Assembly (NCBI GenBank): GCA_021806605.1
Contig: JAJZQY010000006.1
Location: 1-64,000, forward strand
Length of the DNA stretch: 64,000 nt
Source of the DNA: Pseudomonadota bacterium
GTDB lineage: Bacteria > Pseudomonadota > Gammaproteobacteria > Burkholderiales > JABEVD01
Direction of reading: 5' to 3'
Shown here: in pieces, positions 9,766-19,366 of the stretch
How positions within the stretch are numbered: position 1 is the stretch's first letter
Layout of the letters: each line of letters opens with the position of its first letter
The notes under the pieces: generated by a model
Seen by the model: the letters and a program-made list of their open reading frames with translations, nothing else
Told to the model about the DNA's origin: nothing
Database searches by the model: none
Translations under genes and position numbers: made by a program

Positions 9766-11001
9766 TCAGGCCATGCCATATTTCTTCAGCAGCCTGCTGA
9801 ATGTCATTCCCTGCACCGCGATGGAAAACACGGCGACGAAATAGACGCAGGGCAGAAAAACCGTCTTGATGTCCTGGCGGGTGAGCGCGAGGACCATGGC
9901 GATCGAAAGCGCGCCGCGCAATCCTCCCCAGGTCATGACTGCGCTGGTCCCCCTCTGGAAGGCATAGAACGGCCGCATCAGTTGAACCGGAATCGCGATG
10001 CTGACAAAGCGCGCAGCAAGCGCCACCGGGATGCACAAAAGACCGAGCAGCGCGGTCGACCGATCGACCTTGATCACCATCATTTCAAGCCCGATGAGCA
10101 TGAACAGCACCGCATTCAGTATTTCGTCGACCAGCTCCCAGAAGGAATCGATATGTTCCCGCTTTCTTGCCGAGAGGGCGTCCCGCCCCCTGTTGCCGAT
10201 GAGTATCCCCGACACTACCATCGCGATCGGCGCGGAGACATGCAGCTTCTCGGCAAGCAGATAACCGCCGGATGCCACAGCCAGCGTGATCAGCAGCTCG
10301 GACTGGTATGCCTCAACCCTCGCCAGCATCCTGCGCGCAATCCAGCCGATCGCCCAGCCGATCAGCAGTCCACCCCCCGCTTCCTGCAGCAGCAGCTCCA
10401 TGGCTCCGGTGAAGGTGGGTTCTGTCCTTCCCGCGATGAGCTCCAGTATCGTCAGATAGAACACGATCGCGACGCCGTCGTTGAAAAGCGACTCCCCGGC
10501 AATCTTGGTTTCTATCGCCTTGGGCGCATTCATCTTCTTGATGATGCCGATCACCGCGATGGGGTCCGTGGGGGAAAGAATTGCCCCGAAAAGCATGGCA
10601 TAGAGCAGGCTCACCCCGGGAAAGCCCATCGCCTGGGCCAGAAAGTAGAAGACCATGCCGATCAGGAGGGTGGAGATCAGCGTGCTGACCGTCGCCGTGA
10701 TCGCTATGGGGAGCTTGGCGCTTCTCAGGTCGTTCACGCTGATCTGGGAAGCCCCTGCGAAGAGCAGAAAGGACAGCATGCCGTGAAACACCGTCTCGCT
10801 GAAATCGACACGCCCCAAGAAGGCATCGACCGGGGCGATGTCGACAAGCCCCATGCCCTCGAACGCAAGCCCGATGAAACCCGCCCCCATGGCGAGCAGC
10901 ATCAGCCCGATCGAGGAGGGCAGCCTGATCCACCTGTCGTTGACATAGCTTCCGAACGCCGCGGCGCTCAGCAGTATTCCAGATATTTCGAAAAGATCCA
11001 T
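9766..11001 (-). CDS. Na+/H+ antiporter, CPA1 (NhaP) family
   Basis: The product is about 411 residues with some twelve membrane helices. The conserved ion-binding helices are present: SPTDPIAV, containing the TD-P motif, and ESLFNDGVAIVFY, containing the ND motif of CPA1 exchangers. These swap cytoplasmic Na+ (or K+) for external H+. No large C-terminal regulatory domain is attached. The start at 11001 gives MDLFEISG; an ATG nine codons upstream lies too close to the TATTAT promoter-like element at 11034-11040. It is transcribed away from the DUF4337 gene. Confidence 0.87.
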   Translation of the reverse strand: MDLFEISGILLSAAAFGSYVNDRWIRLPSSIGLMLLAMGAGFIGLAFEGMGLVDIAPVDAFLGRVDFSETVFHGMLSFLLFAGASQISVNDLRSAKLPIAITATVSTLISTLLIGMVFYFLAQAMGFPGVSLLYAMLFGAILSPTDPIAVIGIIKKMNAPKAIETKIAGESLFNDGVAIVFYLTILELIAGRTEPTFTGAMELLLQEAGGGLLIGWAIGWIARRMLARVEAYQSELLITLAVASGGYLLAEKLHVSAPIAMVVSGILIGNRGRDALSARKREHIDSFWELVDEILNAVLFMLIGLEMMVIKVDRSTALLGLLCIPVALAARFVSIAIPVQLMRPFYAFQRGTSAVMTWGGLRGALSIAMVLALTRQDIKTVFLPCVYFVAVFSIAVQGMTFSRLLKKYGMA

Positions 11002-11067
11002 TTCGCTGCCATAAGCCGGGGTGCACATTCGGTATAATAATGCAGAACACCTTCAAATGGAGACCAG

Positions 11068-11637
11068 ATGTCAGAGCACGGCTTTCACATACACGGGCCA
11101 GAAACCCACCAGATCGAGCACGAAGCCCATGGCGGCTCTTCCCTTGCCCAGCAGGTCGCGATCTTCACCGCGATCCTCGCCTCCATCGGCGCGATAGTCG
11201 GCTACCAGGGCGGCGACACGCAGGAAGAAGCGATGCTGTTCAAGAACGAGGCCGTATTGAAAAAAACCCAGGCTTCCGACCAGTGGAACTATTATCAGGC
11301 AGTGAGCAACAAGGGCCATTTGATGGAGCTCGCTTCCGATCTCGCAGACCCTCAAAAGGCTGACCATTACAGGAAGCAGATCGAAAAATACAAGACTGAG
11401 AAAAAGGACATCAAGCAGAAGGCCGATCAGCTCGAAGAAGCGTCCAGCCAGGCCAACGAGAAAAGCGAGCAGCTGATGCGTCCCCGCCGCAGGCTCGCCC
11501 AGGCCATGACCCTGATCCAGATCGCCATTTCGCTGGCATCGATCACCGCACTCACCAGGAAGAAATGGCTTTTCGTCCTGGCCATCGTTTCCGCGCTGGG
11601 CGGCACGGTCATGTGGGCGACGGCACTCGCCGGATGA
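11068..11637 (+). CDS. DUF4337-family membrane protein
   Basis: The 189-residue protein is recognised as DUF4337 by its layout: a His-rich N-terminus (HGPETHQIEHEAHG), a membrane helix with AILASIGAIVGYQGGD, a long charged coiled-coil (about residues 75-140, EKYKTEKKDIKQKADQLEEA), and two C-terminal membrane helices. The function of the family is unknown. Its stop overlaps the start of the PAP2 phosphatase by ATGA. A TATAAT sequence at 11033-11038 could be its -10 element. Confidence 0.8.
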   Translation: MSEHGFHIHGPETHQIEHEAHGGSSLAQQVAIFTAILASIGAIVGYQGGDTQEEAMLFKNEAVLKKTQASDQWNYYQAVSNKGHLMELASDLADPQKADHYRKQIEKYKTEKKDIKQKADQLEEASSQANEKSEQLMRPRRRLAQAMTLIQIAISLASITALTRKKWLFVLAIVSALGGTVMWATALAG

Positions 11638-12245
11638 AGGCCATCCTCTACGACTGGGGGGGCGCCAATATCTGGCTCTTCCATGCCATCAACGGCATCC
11701 ATACCGCCTTCACCGACAGGTTCATGATGCTCGGCACGCTGCTCGCCGGACACGGCAATTTCCCGGTCTATCTCGGCTTCGCCTGCCTTTTCGCAATCGG
11801 AAGCCTGTCCGGCGCGGGGCAGGAGCATCCCGACATGGCGAGGAAAAAGGCGGTGCGCTGGCTCGTGACGATCTCGGTATTTTGCATCGCCTACATGCTG
11901 GACGGACAGATGCTCGGCCTCGTAAAGCCCTGGCTCGATTTTCCCAGGCCTTTGCTCGCTCTGCCGCCCTCTTCCGTGCATGTTTTCGGAAGGCCTGAAT
12001 ACCACCACAGCTTCCCTTCCGGCCACGCTTCCTTCGCGATGCTCGCCATAGCCAGCCTCTGGCCGATGCTGAACCGGAACTTCAGGCGATTCGGAGTGTT
12101 TTTCGTGGCCTGGGCAGGACTTTCGCGAATTTCCCTGGGCGCGCATTTTCCCGCCGACGTCCTGGCAGGCTGCCTTTCTGCGCTGCTCATCGTGCTGATC
12201 GTGCGCCGCATCCTCGTATCCACGCTTGCCGCCCATCTGGATTGA
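11634..12245 (+). CDS. PAP2-superfamily membrane phosphatase
   Basis: The 203-residue integral membrane protein has all three acid-phosphatase motifs: K98-PWLDF-R105-P, PSGH (128-131), and SR-x5-H-x3-D (SRISLGAHFPAD). Enzymes of this family dephosphorylate membrane lipids such as phosphatidylglycerol phosphate or undecaprenyl pyrophosphate at the periplasmic face. The substrate cannot be told from sequence. Translational coupling to the DUF4337 gene (ATGA) suggests a shared envelope function. Confidence 0.85.
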   Translation: MKAILYDWGGANIWLFHAINGIHTAFTDRFMMLGTLLAGHGNFPVYLGFACLFAIGSLSGAGQEHPDMARKKAVRWLVTISVFCIAYMLDGQMLGLVKPWLDFPRPLLALPPSSVHVFGRPEYHHSFPSGHASFAMLAIASLWPMLNRNFRRFGVFFVAWAGLSRISLGAHFPADVLAGCLSALLIVLIVRRILVSTLAAHLD

Positions 12246-12248
12246 CGC

Positions 12249-15200
12249 ATGAAGGAAAGGCATCCGCCAGTCCCGACATTCGATGAAGCGCTTCCCGTCG
12301 TTCAGCTGAAGGACGAAATCGGAAGCATGATCCTGCAAAATCAGGTCGTCGTCGTGTGCGGCGAAACGGGTTCCGGAAAAACCACGCAGATCCCCAAGAT
12401 ATGCCTCGCAATCGGCCGCGGCAGGGCAGGCATCATCGGCCACACCCAGCCCAGGCGGGTGGCCGCGCGAAGCATCGCGGGAAGGATCGCGAAGGAGCTC
12501 AAATCCGAGCTAGGGCAGCATGTCGGCTACAAGGTCAGGTTCACCGACAGGATGAGCGAAGGCGCCTCCATCAAGCTCATGACAGACGGGATACTGCTCG
12601 CCGAGACGAGGTCCGACAAACTGCTGCGGGCCTACGACACCCTGATCATAGACGAAGCGCACGAGCGCAGCCTCAACATCGACTTCATCCTCGGCTACCT
12701 GAAAACGCTTCTCCCGAAGCGCCCAGACCTCAAGGTGATCGTGACTTCCGCCACCATCGATGCGGAGCGCTTTTCACGCCATTTCGGGGGCGCCCCGGTG
12801 ATCGAGGTATCCGGAAGATCCCATCCCATCGAAATCCGCTACCGGCCGATCGAGGAAGAGGAAGATCCGGACATGGAAGCCGCCATCCTCGCCGCAGTGG
12901 ATGAAGCCGACAAGCATCCGGGCGACATCCTGGTTTTTCTCCCTGGAGAGCGCGAAATCAGGAATGCGGCCGAGGCGCTGCGCAAGCATGCCCACAGGGA
13001 TATCCTCCCCCTATATTCCCGCCTTTCCGTTGCCGAGCAGGAAAGGGTCTTTTCGACAGGGGGGAAAAGGCGCATCGTGCTCGCCACCAATGTCGCGGAA
13101 ACTTCGCTGACCGTTCCCAACATCGGCGTCGTGATCGACCCCGGGCTCGCCAGGATCAGCCGCTACAGCTACCGGAACAAGGTCGAGCAGCTCCATGTCG
13201 AGAAAATTTCCAGGGCCTCGGCCAACCAGCGCGCCGGGAGAAGCGGGCGGGTGATGCAGGGGTTGTGCATCCGGCTCTATGCCCAGGCCGATTTCGAATC
13301 GAGGCCGGAATTCACCGACCCGGAAATCCTGAGATCCTCCCTCGCATCGGTCATACTCAAGATGGAAAGCACGATGCTGGGCGCAATCGAGGATTTCCCT
13401 TTCATCGACCCGCCCTCGCCGCGCATGATCGCCGACGGCTACCAGCTCCTTCACGAACTGGGCGCAGTGGACGAGAAGCGAAAAATCACCAGAACCGGGC
13501 TCAAGCTGGCGGCGCTCCCCTGCGACCCGAGGATGGGCCGCATGATCCTGGCATCGGGCAGCGCCCTCTCCGAAGTGCTGATCATCGCTTCCGCGCTTGG
13601 CATCCAGGACCCGCGGGATGTGCCCTCCGACAAGCGCGAGGCCGCCGAAATCGCGCATCAGCCGTTTCGCGACGAGCGCTCCGACTTCATGGGCTATCTG
13701 AAGCTCTGGGCGCATTTCAATGAATTGTCGAAGAAACTCTCCAACAGGAAGCTCATCCAGGAATGCAGGAAGCAATTTCTTTCGCTCCCGAGGCTCAGGG
13801 AATGGCGCGACCTGCACGGGCAGCTCCATGCGCAGATCTCTGAAATGGGGCTGCGCATGAACGAAGTTCCGGCGAACTACGAAGCCATCCACAGAGCCCT
13901 GCTCGCGGGGCTTCTGGGAAACGTTGGCTTCAAGACGGAAGACGGCTACCTGGGCGCAAGGGGCATCAGGTTCAGAATCTTTCCGGGATCGAAAGTCAGG
14001 AAGAAGCCGAAATGGCTGATGGCGTCCGAAATCACCGAAACCTCCAGGCTCTATGCAAGGACCGTGGCCGAGATCGACCCTTCCTGGATAGAAAAGGCCG
14101 GCGAGCATCTGCTGAAGCGCCATTATCTCGATCCCCACTGGGAGAAGAAATCCGCCCAGGTCACAGCCTTCGAACAGATCACCCTCTACGGCCTGATCGT
14201 CGTCCCCAGGCGGCGAGTGCATTACGGTCCCATCGACCCCGAAGCATCCCGCGAGATTTTCATCCGCGGCGCGCTGGTGGCAGGAGAATTCGAAACGCGC
14301 GCGCCTTTTTTCGAACACAATCGCAATCTCCTCGATGAAATAGCGGAACTCGAGCACAAGTCCCGACGCAGCGATGTGCTGGTCGACGAACACCGTCTCT
14401 TCGAGTTTTATTCGAGCCTGATTCCGCAAGGCATCTTCAACGGAGCCGCCTTCGAGAAGTGGCGTCGGGACGCCGAAAAAGACCGTCCGAGGCTGCTATT
14501 TTTGACCAAGGAATACCTGATGAAGCACGAGGCCGAGGGCGTGACGCTCGACCGGTTTCCGGACAGCATGCTTGTCCGGGGAGCGAAGCTTGCGCTCACC
14601 TACCGCTTCGAACCGGGGCATGTCATGGACGGAGTCACGGTGTCGATCCCCCTGCATCTGCTCAACCAGATGGAAGCATCGGACTTCGACCGCCTGGTGC
14701 CCGGCTTCATCCGGGAGAAGATCACTTTCCTCATCAAGTCCCTGCCCAAGGCCGTGAGGACGAAGCTGATCCCGGTATCGGAAAGCGTGAACAGGTGCAT
14801 GGACGCCAGCGGGCCGCTGCTGGAAGCGATGCGCGAGGCATTGAAAATCGAAATCGATTCCTGGCCGGAACTCCCTCCCCACCTCAGGATGAATTACCGG
14901 ATAGTCGATGCCGAAGGCGAAGAAGCCGCCATGGGACGCGAGCTGGATGCCCTGAAAAATCAGCTGGGCAAGGCTGCCGAGGAAGACTTCGGAAAAGCCG
15001 TGGCCTTCGAGAAGAAGGGGTTGACCGGCTGGGACTTCGGCGAGCTTCCGGAAAGCATCACTTTCGAGCAGAACGGGCAGAATGTGACGGGGTATCCCGC
15101 CCTGATCGACGAGGGCTCCGCGGTTTCCCTGCTCCTTGCGGACACCCCGGAAAAAGCCCGGAATCAGACCCGATCCGGGCTGTCCAGGCTTTTCAGGCTG

Positions 15201-15815
15201 GAACTCAAGGCCCAGTTCCAGCAGCTCGAAAAAGGCATCGGGAATGCCTTGTGCATGCGCTATTCCTCCCTCGGCAGCGCCGCAGAATTCAGGGAGCAGG
15301 CGTCCAATCTGCTCGCTGCAACCTGCCTGGATTTTCCTCGCTCGAAGCAGGAATTCGCGGATGCGATCGAAAAAGCGAAGCCAGAACTCCATGCGAGGCT
15401 CGTCGAAATCCTGAAACTGCTGGACGCAATTCTGAGCCTTTACAGCGAAGTTAAATCGCAACTGGAAAAAATCCCCGCAGGCCCGGCCTGCTCCGACATG
15501 AAGGAGCAGCTCTCCCGCCTCGTTTATCCCGGATTCGTCGGCACTGCAGGCTACGCTCGCCTGAAGCATTACCCGCGCTACCTGAAAGCGATGCTGACGC
15601 GACTCCAGAAGCTGCCCAATCCCAGGGACGCTCAGCTCCAGGCGGAAATTTCTCCACGATGGCAGCGCTTCCTGAAGCAGGAAGACCGCCCCGATCTGGA
15701 GGAATACCGCTGGCTGATCGAGGAACTCAGGGTTTCTCTTTTCGCCCAGGAACTCAGGACGCCCATGCCGGTTTCCGGAAAGCGCCTCGACAAGCTCTGG
15801 GATGAGCTGAAATGA
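12249..15815 (+). CDS. hrpA: ATP-dependent RNA helicase HrpA
   Basis: The 1188-residue DEAH/RHA helicase has Walker A GETGSGKT (38-45), DEAH at 135-138, TSATIDAERF, and the QRAGRSGR motif VI, followed by HA2 and OB-type domains and the long C-terminal extension (DUF3418) of bacterial HrpA. In E. coli HrpA (1300 residues) rescues stalled ribosomes and processes mRNAs. The protein is about 110 residues shorter than the E. coli one but has no missing motif. The ATG follows the PAP2 stop by three bases, and its own stop overlaps pabB. Confidence 0.93.
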   Translation: MKERHPPVPTFDEALPVVQLKDEIGSMILQNQVVVVCGETGSGKTTQIPKICLAIGRGRAGIIGHTQPRRVAARSIAGRIAKELKSELGQHVGYKVRFTDRMSEGASIKLMTDGILLAETRSDKLLRAYDTLIIDEAHERSLNIDFILGYLKTLLPKRPDLKVIVTSATIDAERFSRHFGGAPVIEVSGRSHPIEIRYRPIEEEEDPDMEAAILAAVDEADKHPGDILVFLPGEREIRNAAEALRKHAHRDILPLYSRLSVAEQERVFSTGGKRRIVLATNVAETSLTVPNIGVVIDPGLARISRYSYRNKVEQLHVEKISRASANQRAGRSGRVMQGLCIRLYAQADFESRPEFTDPEILRSSLASVILKMESTMLGAIEDFPFIDPPSPRMIADGYQLLHELGAVDEKRKITRTGLKLAALPCDPRMGRMILASGSALSEVLIIASALGIQDPRDVPSDKREAAEIAHQPFRDERSDFMGYLKLWAHFNELSKKLSNRKLIQECRKQFLSLPRLREWRDLHGQLHAQISEMGLRMNEVPANYEAIHRALLAGLLGNVGFKTEDGYLGARGIRFRIFPGSKVRKKPKWLMASEITETSRLYARTVAEIDPSWIEKAGEHLLKRHYLDPHWEKKSAQVTAFEQITLYGLIVVPRRRVHYGPIDPEASREIFIRGALVAGEFETRAPFFEHNRNLLDEIAELEHKSRRSDVLVDEHRLFEFYSSLIPQGIFNGAAFEKWRRDAEKDRPRLLFLTKEYLMKHEAEGVTLDRFPDSMLVRGAKLALTYRFEPGHVMDGVTVSIPLHLLNQMEASDFDRLVPGFIREKITFLIKSLPKAVRTKLIPVSESVNRCMDASGPLLEAMREALKIEIDSWPELPPHLRMNYRIVDAEGEEAAMGRELDALKNQLGKAAEEDFGKAVAFEKKGLTGWDFGELPESITFEQNGQNVTGYPALIDEGSAVSLLLADTPEKARNQTRSGLSRLFRLELKAQFQQLEKGIGNALCMRYSSLGSAAEFREQASNLLAATCLDFPRSKQEFADAIEKAKPELHARLVEILKLLDAILSLYSEVKSQLEKIPAGPACSDMKEQLSRLVYPGFVGTAGYARLKHYPRYLKAMLTRLQKLPNPRDAQLQAEISPRWQRFLKQEDRPDLEEYRWLIEELRVSLFAQELRTPMPVSGKRLDKLWDELK

Positions 15816-17164
15816 TCGCTGAAATGCCCTATCCCGAAAGCGTCCCGGACGTATTCGAGGCGATTTCGGATCTGCCCTGGCCGGTTTTTCTCGACAGCGC
15901 GGGCCTCGGGCGTTACGACATCCTTGCCGCCGCGCCTTGCGCCACCCTGGTCACGAAGAACGGCAGAACGGAAATTTCTGACAGGGACGGCAAAACGCTT
16001 TCCGCGGAAGATCCCTTCGATCTGCTCAGAAAGAGGCTGCTTCCCCTCGAAGCGGAAAACCCGCTTCCCTTCATGGGCGGGGCCATCGGCTATTTCGGGT
16101 ACGACCTGGGATTTGCGCCAAGCGGCATCGACAAAACCGGAAAGAACATCGATTTTCCCGATCTTGCGGTGGGAATCTACGACTGGGCAATAGTCGTCGA
16201 TCATCTCAAAAAAACCATGCATCTTGCTTCCAACTGCCGCGATATGGAGACAAAAGGAATCTGGAATGGGCTGCGCGAAAGGCTTTCCTCTCCTCTCAGA
16301 CATCCTCGGAAAGCGCCTTTCAGGCTGACCGGTAAAATCGAGGCCGCGCCATCGCTCGACGAGTATGGCATCGCTTTCGCGAAAATAAAGGAATACATCG
16401 CCTCCGGAGACTGCTATCAGGTTAATCTGGCGCAATGCTTCGAAGCCCCGTTCACGGGAGACCCCTGGACGCTCTATCGAACCTTCCGGGCGGCGAGCCC
16501 TGCGCCCTATTCTGCCTATTTTTCCAACCCGCACTGCCGGATATTGAGCGCCTCCCCGGAATGCTTTCTGGAACGCCAGGGCAACCGGGTGCAAACCAGA
16601 CCCATCAAGGGAACCCGCCCGAGGTCGAGCGACCCTGCTGAAGATGCGCGCCTCGCCCGGTCTCTTGCGGAAAGCCCCAAGGATCGGGCGGAAAACCTCA
16701 TGATCGTCGATCTTCTGAGAAACGACCTGGGAAAAGTCTGCGCAACCGGGACGGTCAGGGTCGAGAAGCTCTTCGAAATCGAACACTTCGCCTCTGTGCA
16801 CCACATGGTCAGCACAATAAGCGGTCAACTCGACGCATCGCATGACGCCCTCTCCCTCCTGAAAAGCGCCTTTCCGGGAGGCTCGATCACCGGCGCCCCG
16901 AAAATCCGGGCCATGGAAATCATAGAAGAACTCGAGCCATTCAGGCGCGGCCCCTATTGCGGCGCCATGGCCAGAATAGGCTTCGACGGGAACATGGACA
17001 GCAGCATCATGATCAGGACCCTGGCCGCATCCGCAAACAAAATCAGGCTTTGGGCCGGAGGCGGAATCGTCGCGGATTCCGAGCGGGATGCCGAATACCA
17101 GGAAATACGCCACAAGGCGAATGTTTTGCTCTCCCTCATGGAATCGACCCTCCCGCCATGCTAG
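15812..17164 (+). CDS. pabB: Aminodeoxychorismate synthase component I
   Basis: PabB converts chorismate plus ammonia to 4-amino-4-deoxychorismate for folate. The 450-residue protein carries the chorismate-binding fold with PIKGTRPR (catalytic Lys), KDRAENLMIVDLLRNDLG, and GSITGAPKIRAMEIIEELE. The N-terminal domain resembles the anthranilate synthase I type. It is not fused to pabC, and no pabA glutaminase is adjacent. Its start overlaps the hrpA stop (ATGA). Because anthranilate synthase component I (TrpE) is related, the assignment relies on the PIKGT motif and overall pattern. Confidence 0.88.
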   Translation: MIAEMPYPESVPDVFEAISDLPWPVFLDSAGLGRYDILAAAPCATLVTKNGRTEISDRDGKTLSAEDPFDLLRKRLLPLEAENPLPFMGGAIGYFGYDLGFAPSGIDKTGKNIDFPDLAVGIYDWAIVVDHLKKTMHLASNCRDMETKGIWNGLRERLSSPLRHPRKAPFRLTGKIEAAPSLDEYGIAFAKIKEYIASGDCYQVNLAQCFEAPFTGDPWTLYRTFRAASPAPYSAYFSNPHCRILSASPECFLERQGNRVQTRPIKGTRPRSSDPAEDARLARSLAESPKDRAENLMIVDLLRNDLGKVCATGTVRVEKLFEIEHFASVHHMVSTISGQLDASHDALSLLKSAFPGGSITGAPKIRAMEIIEELEPFRRGPYCGAMARIGFDGNMDSSIMIRTLAASANKIRLWAGGGIVADSERDAEYQEIRHKANVLLSLMESTLPPC

Positions 17165-17198
17165 ACTAGAAAAACATCAGACAGGACGGAAAAACCCC

Positions 17199-17558
17199 AT
17201 GCCCATCAAGGAATTGAGCCCGCACGGCCTCGAACACGAAATCGTCAGCAACGACATCGTCATCATCCAGTTCTATGCGTCGTGGTGCGACGTCTGCAAA
17301 TCCTTCGCCCCGGTGTTCGAAAGCGCGGCGGAGCGCTTCCCGGAAATCTATTTCGGGAAAGTCAATGCGGACCGGGAGCCCGATCTCGCCCGCGAATTCG
17401 AAATCAAGGCGGTTCCCTCCCTGCTGGTGTTCCGCGAGAAGATTCTGGTATTCAAGGAGGCGGGAGCGCCGCCTCCCCCGATCCTGGAAGACGTCCTCAG
17501 GCAGGCGAAATCGCTCGACATGAATGACGTGAGGCAGGATATCGGGAGCGGAGCATGA
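17199..17558 (+). CDS. Thioredoxin-family protein
   Basis: The 119-residue single-domain protein has the active site W29-C30-D-V-C33 and the cis-proline segment KAVPSLLVF. The active site differs from the classical WCGPC: the DV dipeptide should change the redox potential, so the protein may not be the general thioredoxin. The C-terminal end is extended and proline-rich (AGAPPPP). Its stop overlaps the pirin start (ATGA), tying it to that redox-gene group. A GGACGGAAAAACCCC leader precedes the ATG. Confidence 0.85.
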   Translation: MPIKELSPHGLEHEIVSNDIVIIQFYASWCDVCKSFAPVFESAAERFPEIYFGKVNADREPDLAREFEIKAVPSLLVFREKILVFKEAGAPPPPILEDVLRQAKSLDMNDVRQDIGSGA

Positions 17559-18247
17559 TCGTCGTGCGCAAGAGCGGGGAAAGGGGGCATGCCATGCACG
17601 GCTGGCTGGAAAGCTACCACAGCTTTTCATTCGCCGATTATTTCGATCCGGAACAAATGGGCTACGGCGATCTGCGCGTCATCAACGACGACCGGGTTGC
17701 GCCGGGACAGGGATTCGGCACGCATCCCCACAACAACATGGAAATCATCAGCTACGTGCTGGAGGGCGAGCTCGCCCATCAGGACAGCATGGGCAACGCT
17801 TCGACCATCAGGAGAGGAGACGTTCAGCGCATGAGCGCCGGAACCGGTGTATTGCACAGCGAATTCAATCCCTCCAGCACCGACCCCGTGCATTTTCTGC
17901 AGATCTGGATACTTCCGGAGGCAAAGGGACTCGCTCCGGGCTACGAGCAGAAGCATTTTCCCATTGAGGAAAAGCTGAACCGGCTCCGCCTCGTCGCCTC
18001 CAGAACCGGCAGGGACGGCTCGGTCTCGATCAACCAGGATGCCGACGTTTACGCTGCCCTGCTCGACAAGGCCGCAGTCACGCACGAATCGGGGATCGGC
18101 AGGATGGCCTATCTGCATGTGGCACAAGGCAATATCAGCTTGAACGGCATCGCCATGTCGACAGGAGACGGCGCAAGAATCAGCGGGGAAGACGAAATCC
18201 GCCTCGAAGGGTCGGGAGAAGCGCTTCTTTTCGATTTGAAGGGCTGA
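17555..18247 (+). CDS. Pirin-family cupin protein (YhhW-like)
   Basis: The 230-residue bicupin has the pirin signature: HGWLESYHSFSFADY, the metal-binding HPHNNMEIISYVLEGELAHQD (two His and the Glu), and RMSAGTGVLHSEFN (third His). YhhW-type pirins are reported to have quercetin 2,3-dioxygenase activity in vitro; the physiological substrate is unknown. Overlap with thioredoxin upstream and a one-base gap to the flavin oxidoreductase downstream place it in a redox operon. Confidence 0.88.
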   Translation: MIVVRKSGERGHAMHGWLESYHSFSFADYFDPEQMGYGDLRVINDDRVAPGQGFGTHPHNNMEIISYVLEGELAHQDSMGNASTIRRGDVQRMSAGTGVLHSEFNPSSTDPVHFLQIWILPEAKGLAPGYEQKHFPIEEKLNRLRLVASRTGRDGSVSINQDADVYAALLDKAAVTHESGIGRMAYLHVAQGNISLNGIAMSTGDGARISGEDEIRLEGSGEALLFDLKG

Positions 18248-18248
18248 C

Positions 18249-19355
18249 ATGACGAACCTTTTTTCTTCCCTCCAACTGGGAGAGCTTACGCTTCCAAACC
18301 GCATCGTCATGGCGCCGATGTCCCGCACCCGGGCTGACGAGGAAGGCGTGATGGGAAACCTCAATGCACAGTATTATGCCCAGCGTGCCACTGCGGGGCT
18401 GATCGTCTCCGAAGGCGTCTGGGTTTCCACGATGGGCAAGGGACTCGAAAACTCGCCAGGGCTCCGAAGCGAAGCCCAGATCGAAGGCTGGAAGCGCGTC
18501 GCGGATGCCGTGCACGAAAAGGGCGGGAAGATATTCGCCCAGCTCTGGCATTGCGGCAGGGTATCCAGCCCATATCTTCTCGGCGGAAAACTTCCGGTCG
18601 CGCCCTCGGCCATCGCCGCACTCGGCAGGATCAAAACGCCCGATGGATTCCAGAAATTTCCCGTGCCGAGAATGATCGAGACCGGGGAAGTCGCGCAGAT
18701 CGTTGCCGAATTTGCGATTGCCGCGAAGAATGCAAAGGACGCCGGCTTCGACGGGGTCGAGATCCATGCCGGAGGAGGCTATCTCATCGACCAGTTCCTG
18801 CAGACGGGGAGCAATGTCAGGCGCGACCAGTACGGCGGTCTCAGCGCGAACCGATGCAGGTTTCTGTTCGAGGTTGCCGAAGCGGTGTCGGAAATCTGGG
18901 GAGCGGACCGGGTCGGCGTCAAGCTCTCCCCTTCGAACCGCGATTTCGGCATGATCGACGCCGACCCCATGATCGTCTTCACCAAGGCCGTATCGGGCCT
19001 CTCCGAAATGGGCATCGCCTATGTCCACATGGTCGAACCGCTGGAAGACGACCTCAAGGAAGGCGACGTGCTGAAGGACAATGCGCAGCGCTTCAAGCCG
19101 CACTTCAAGGGAAGAATGATCGCAGGCGGCAGGTTCGATCTCGCGAAGGCGGAAATGATTCTGGAAAACGAAGGCGCCGATCTGATTTCCTTCGGGCGGC
19201 TCTTCATCGCCAACCCCGATCTCCCGGAACGCTTCAGGCTGGGAAAACCGCTCAACGAACCCGATCCAGGAAGCTTCTACGGGGATGGTGCGGCGGGCTA
19301 CACCGACTACCCGGCACTCGAACCCCATCCCTACCTGCGACTCATCGAAAGCTGA
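18249..19355 (+). CDS. Old-yellow-enzyme-family NADH:flavin oxidoreductase (NemA-like)
   Basis: The 368-residue FMN enzyme has the (beta/alpha)8 barrel typical of NemA/OYE, with LPNRIVMAPMSRTRA, QLWHCGRVSS, and the C-terminal FMN-phosphate site ISFGRLFIANPDLP. Such enzymes reduce electrophilic alkenes, nitrate esters and nitroaromatics with NAD(P)H. One feature is unusual: the substrate-anchoring pair is normally H-x-x-N or H-x-x-H, but here the motif reads EIH173-A-G-G176-G-Y178, so the second ligand is Gly. The Tyr proton donor is kept. This may alter substrate choice. The nitroreductase gene follows. Confidence 0.88.
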   Translation: MTNLFSSLQLGELTLPNRIVMAPMSRTRADEEGVMGNLNAQYYAQRATAGLIVSEGVWVSTMGKGLENSPGLRSEAQIEGWKRVADAVHEKGGKIFAQLWHCGRVSSPYLLGGKLPVAPSAIAALGRIKTPDGFQKFPVPRMIETGEVAQIVAEFAIAAKNAKDAGFDGVEIHAGGGYLIDQFLQTGSNVRRDQYGGLSANRCRFLFEVAEAVSEIWGADRVGVKLSPSNRDFGMIDADPMIVFTKAVSGLSEMGIAYVHMVEPLEDDLKEGDVLKDNAQRFKPHFKGRMIAGGRFDLAKAEMILENEGADLISFGRLFIANPDLPERFRLGKPLNEPDPGSFYGDGAAGYTDYPALEPHPYLRLIES

Positions 19356-19366
19356 AAGGAATTCCC

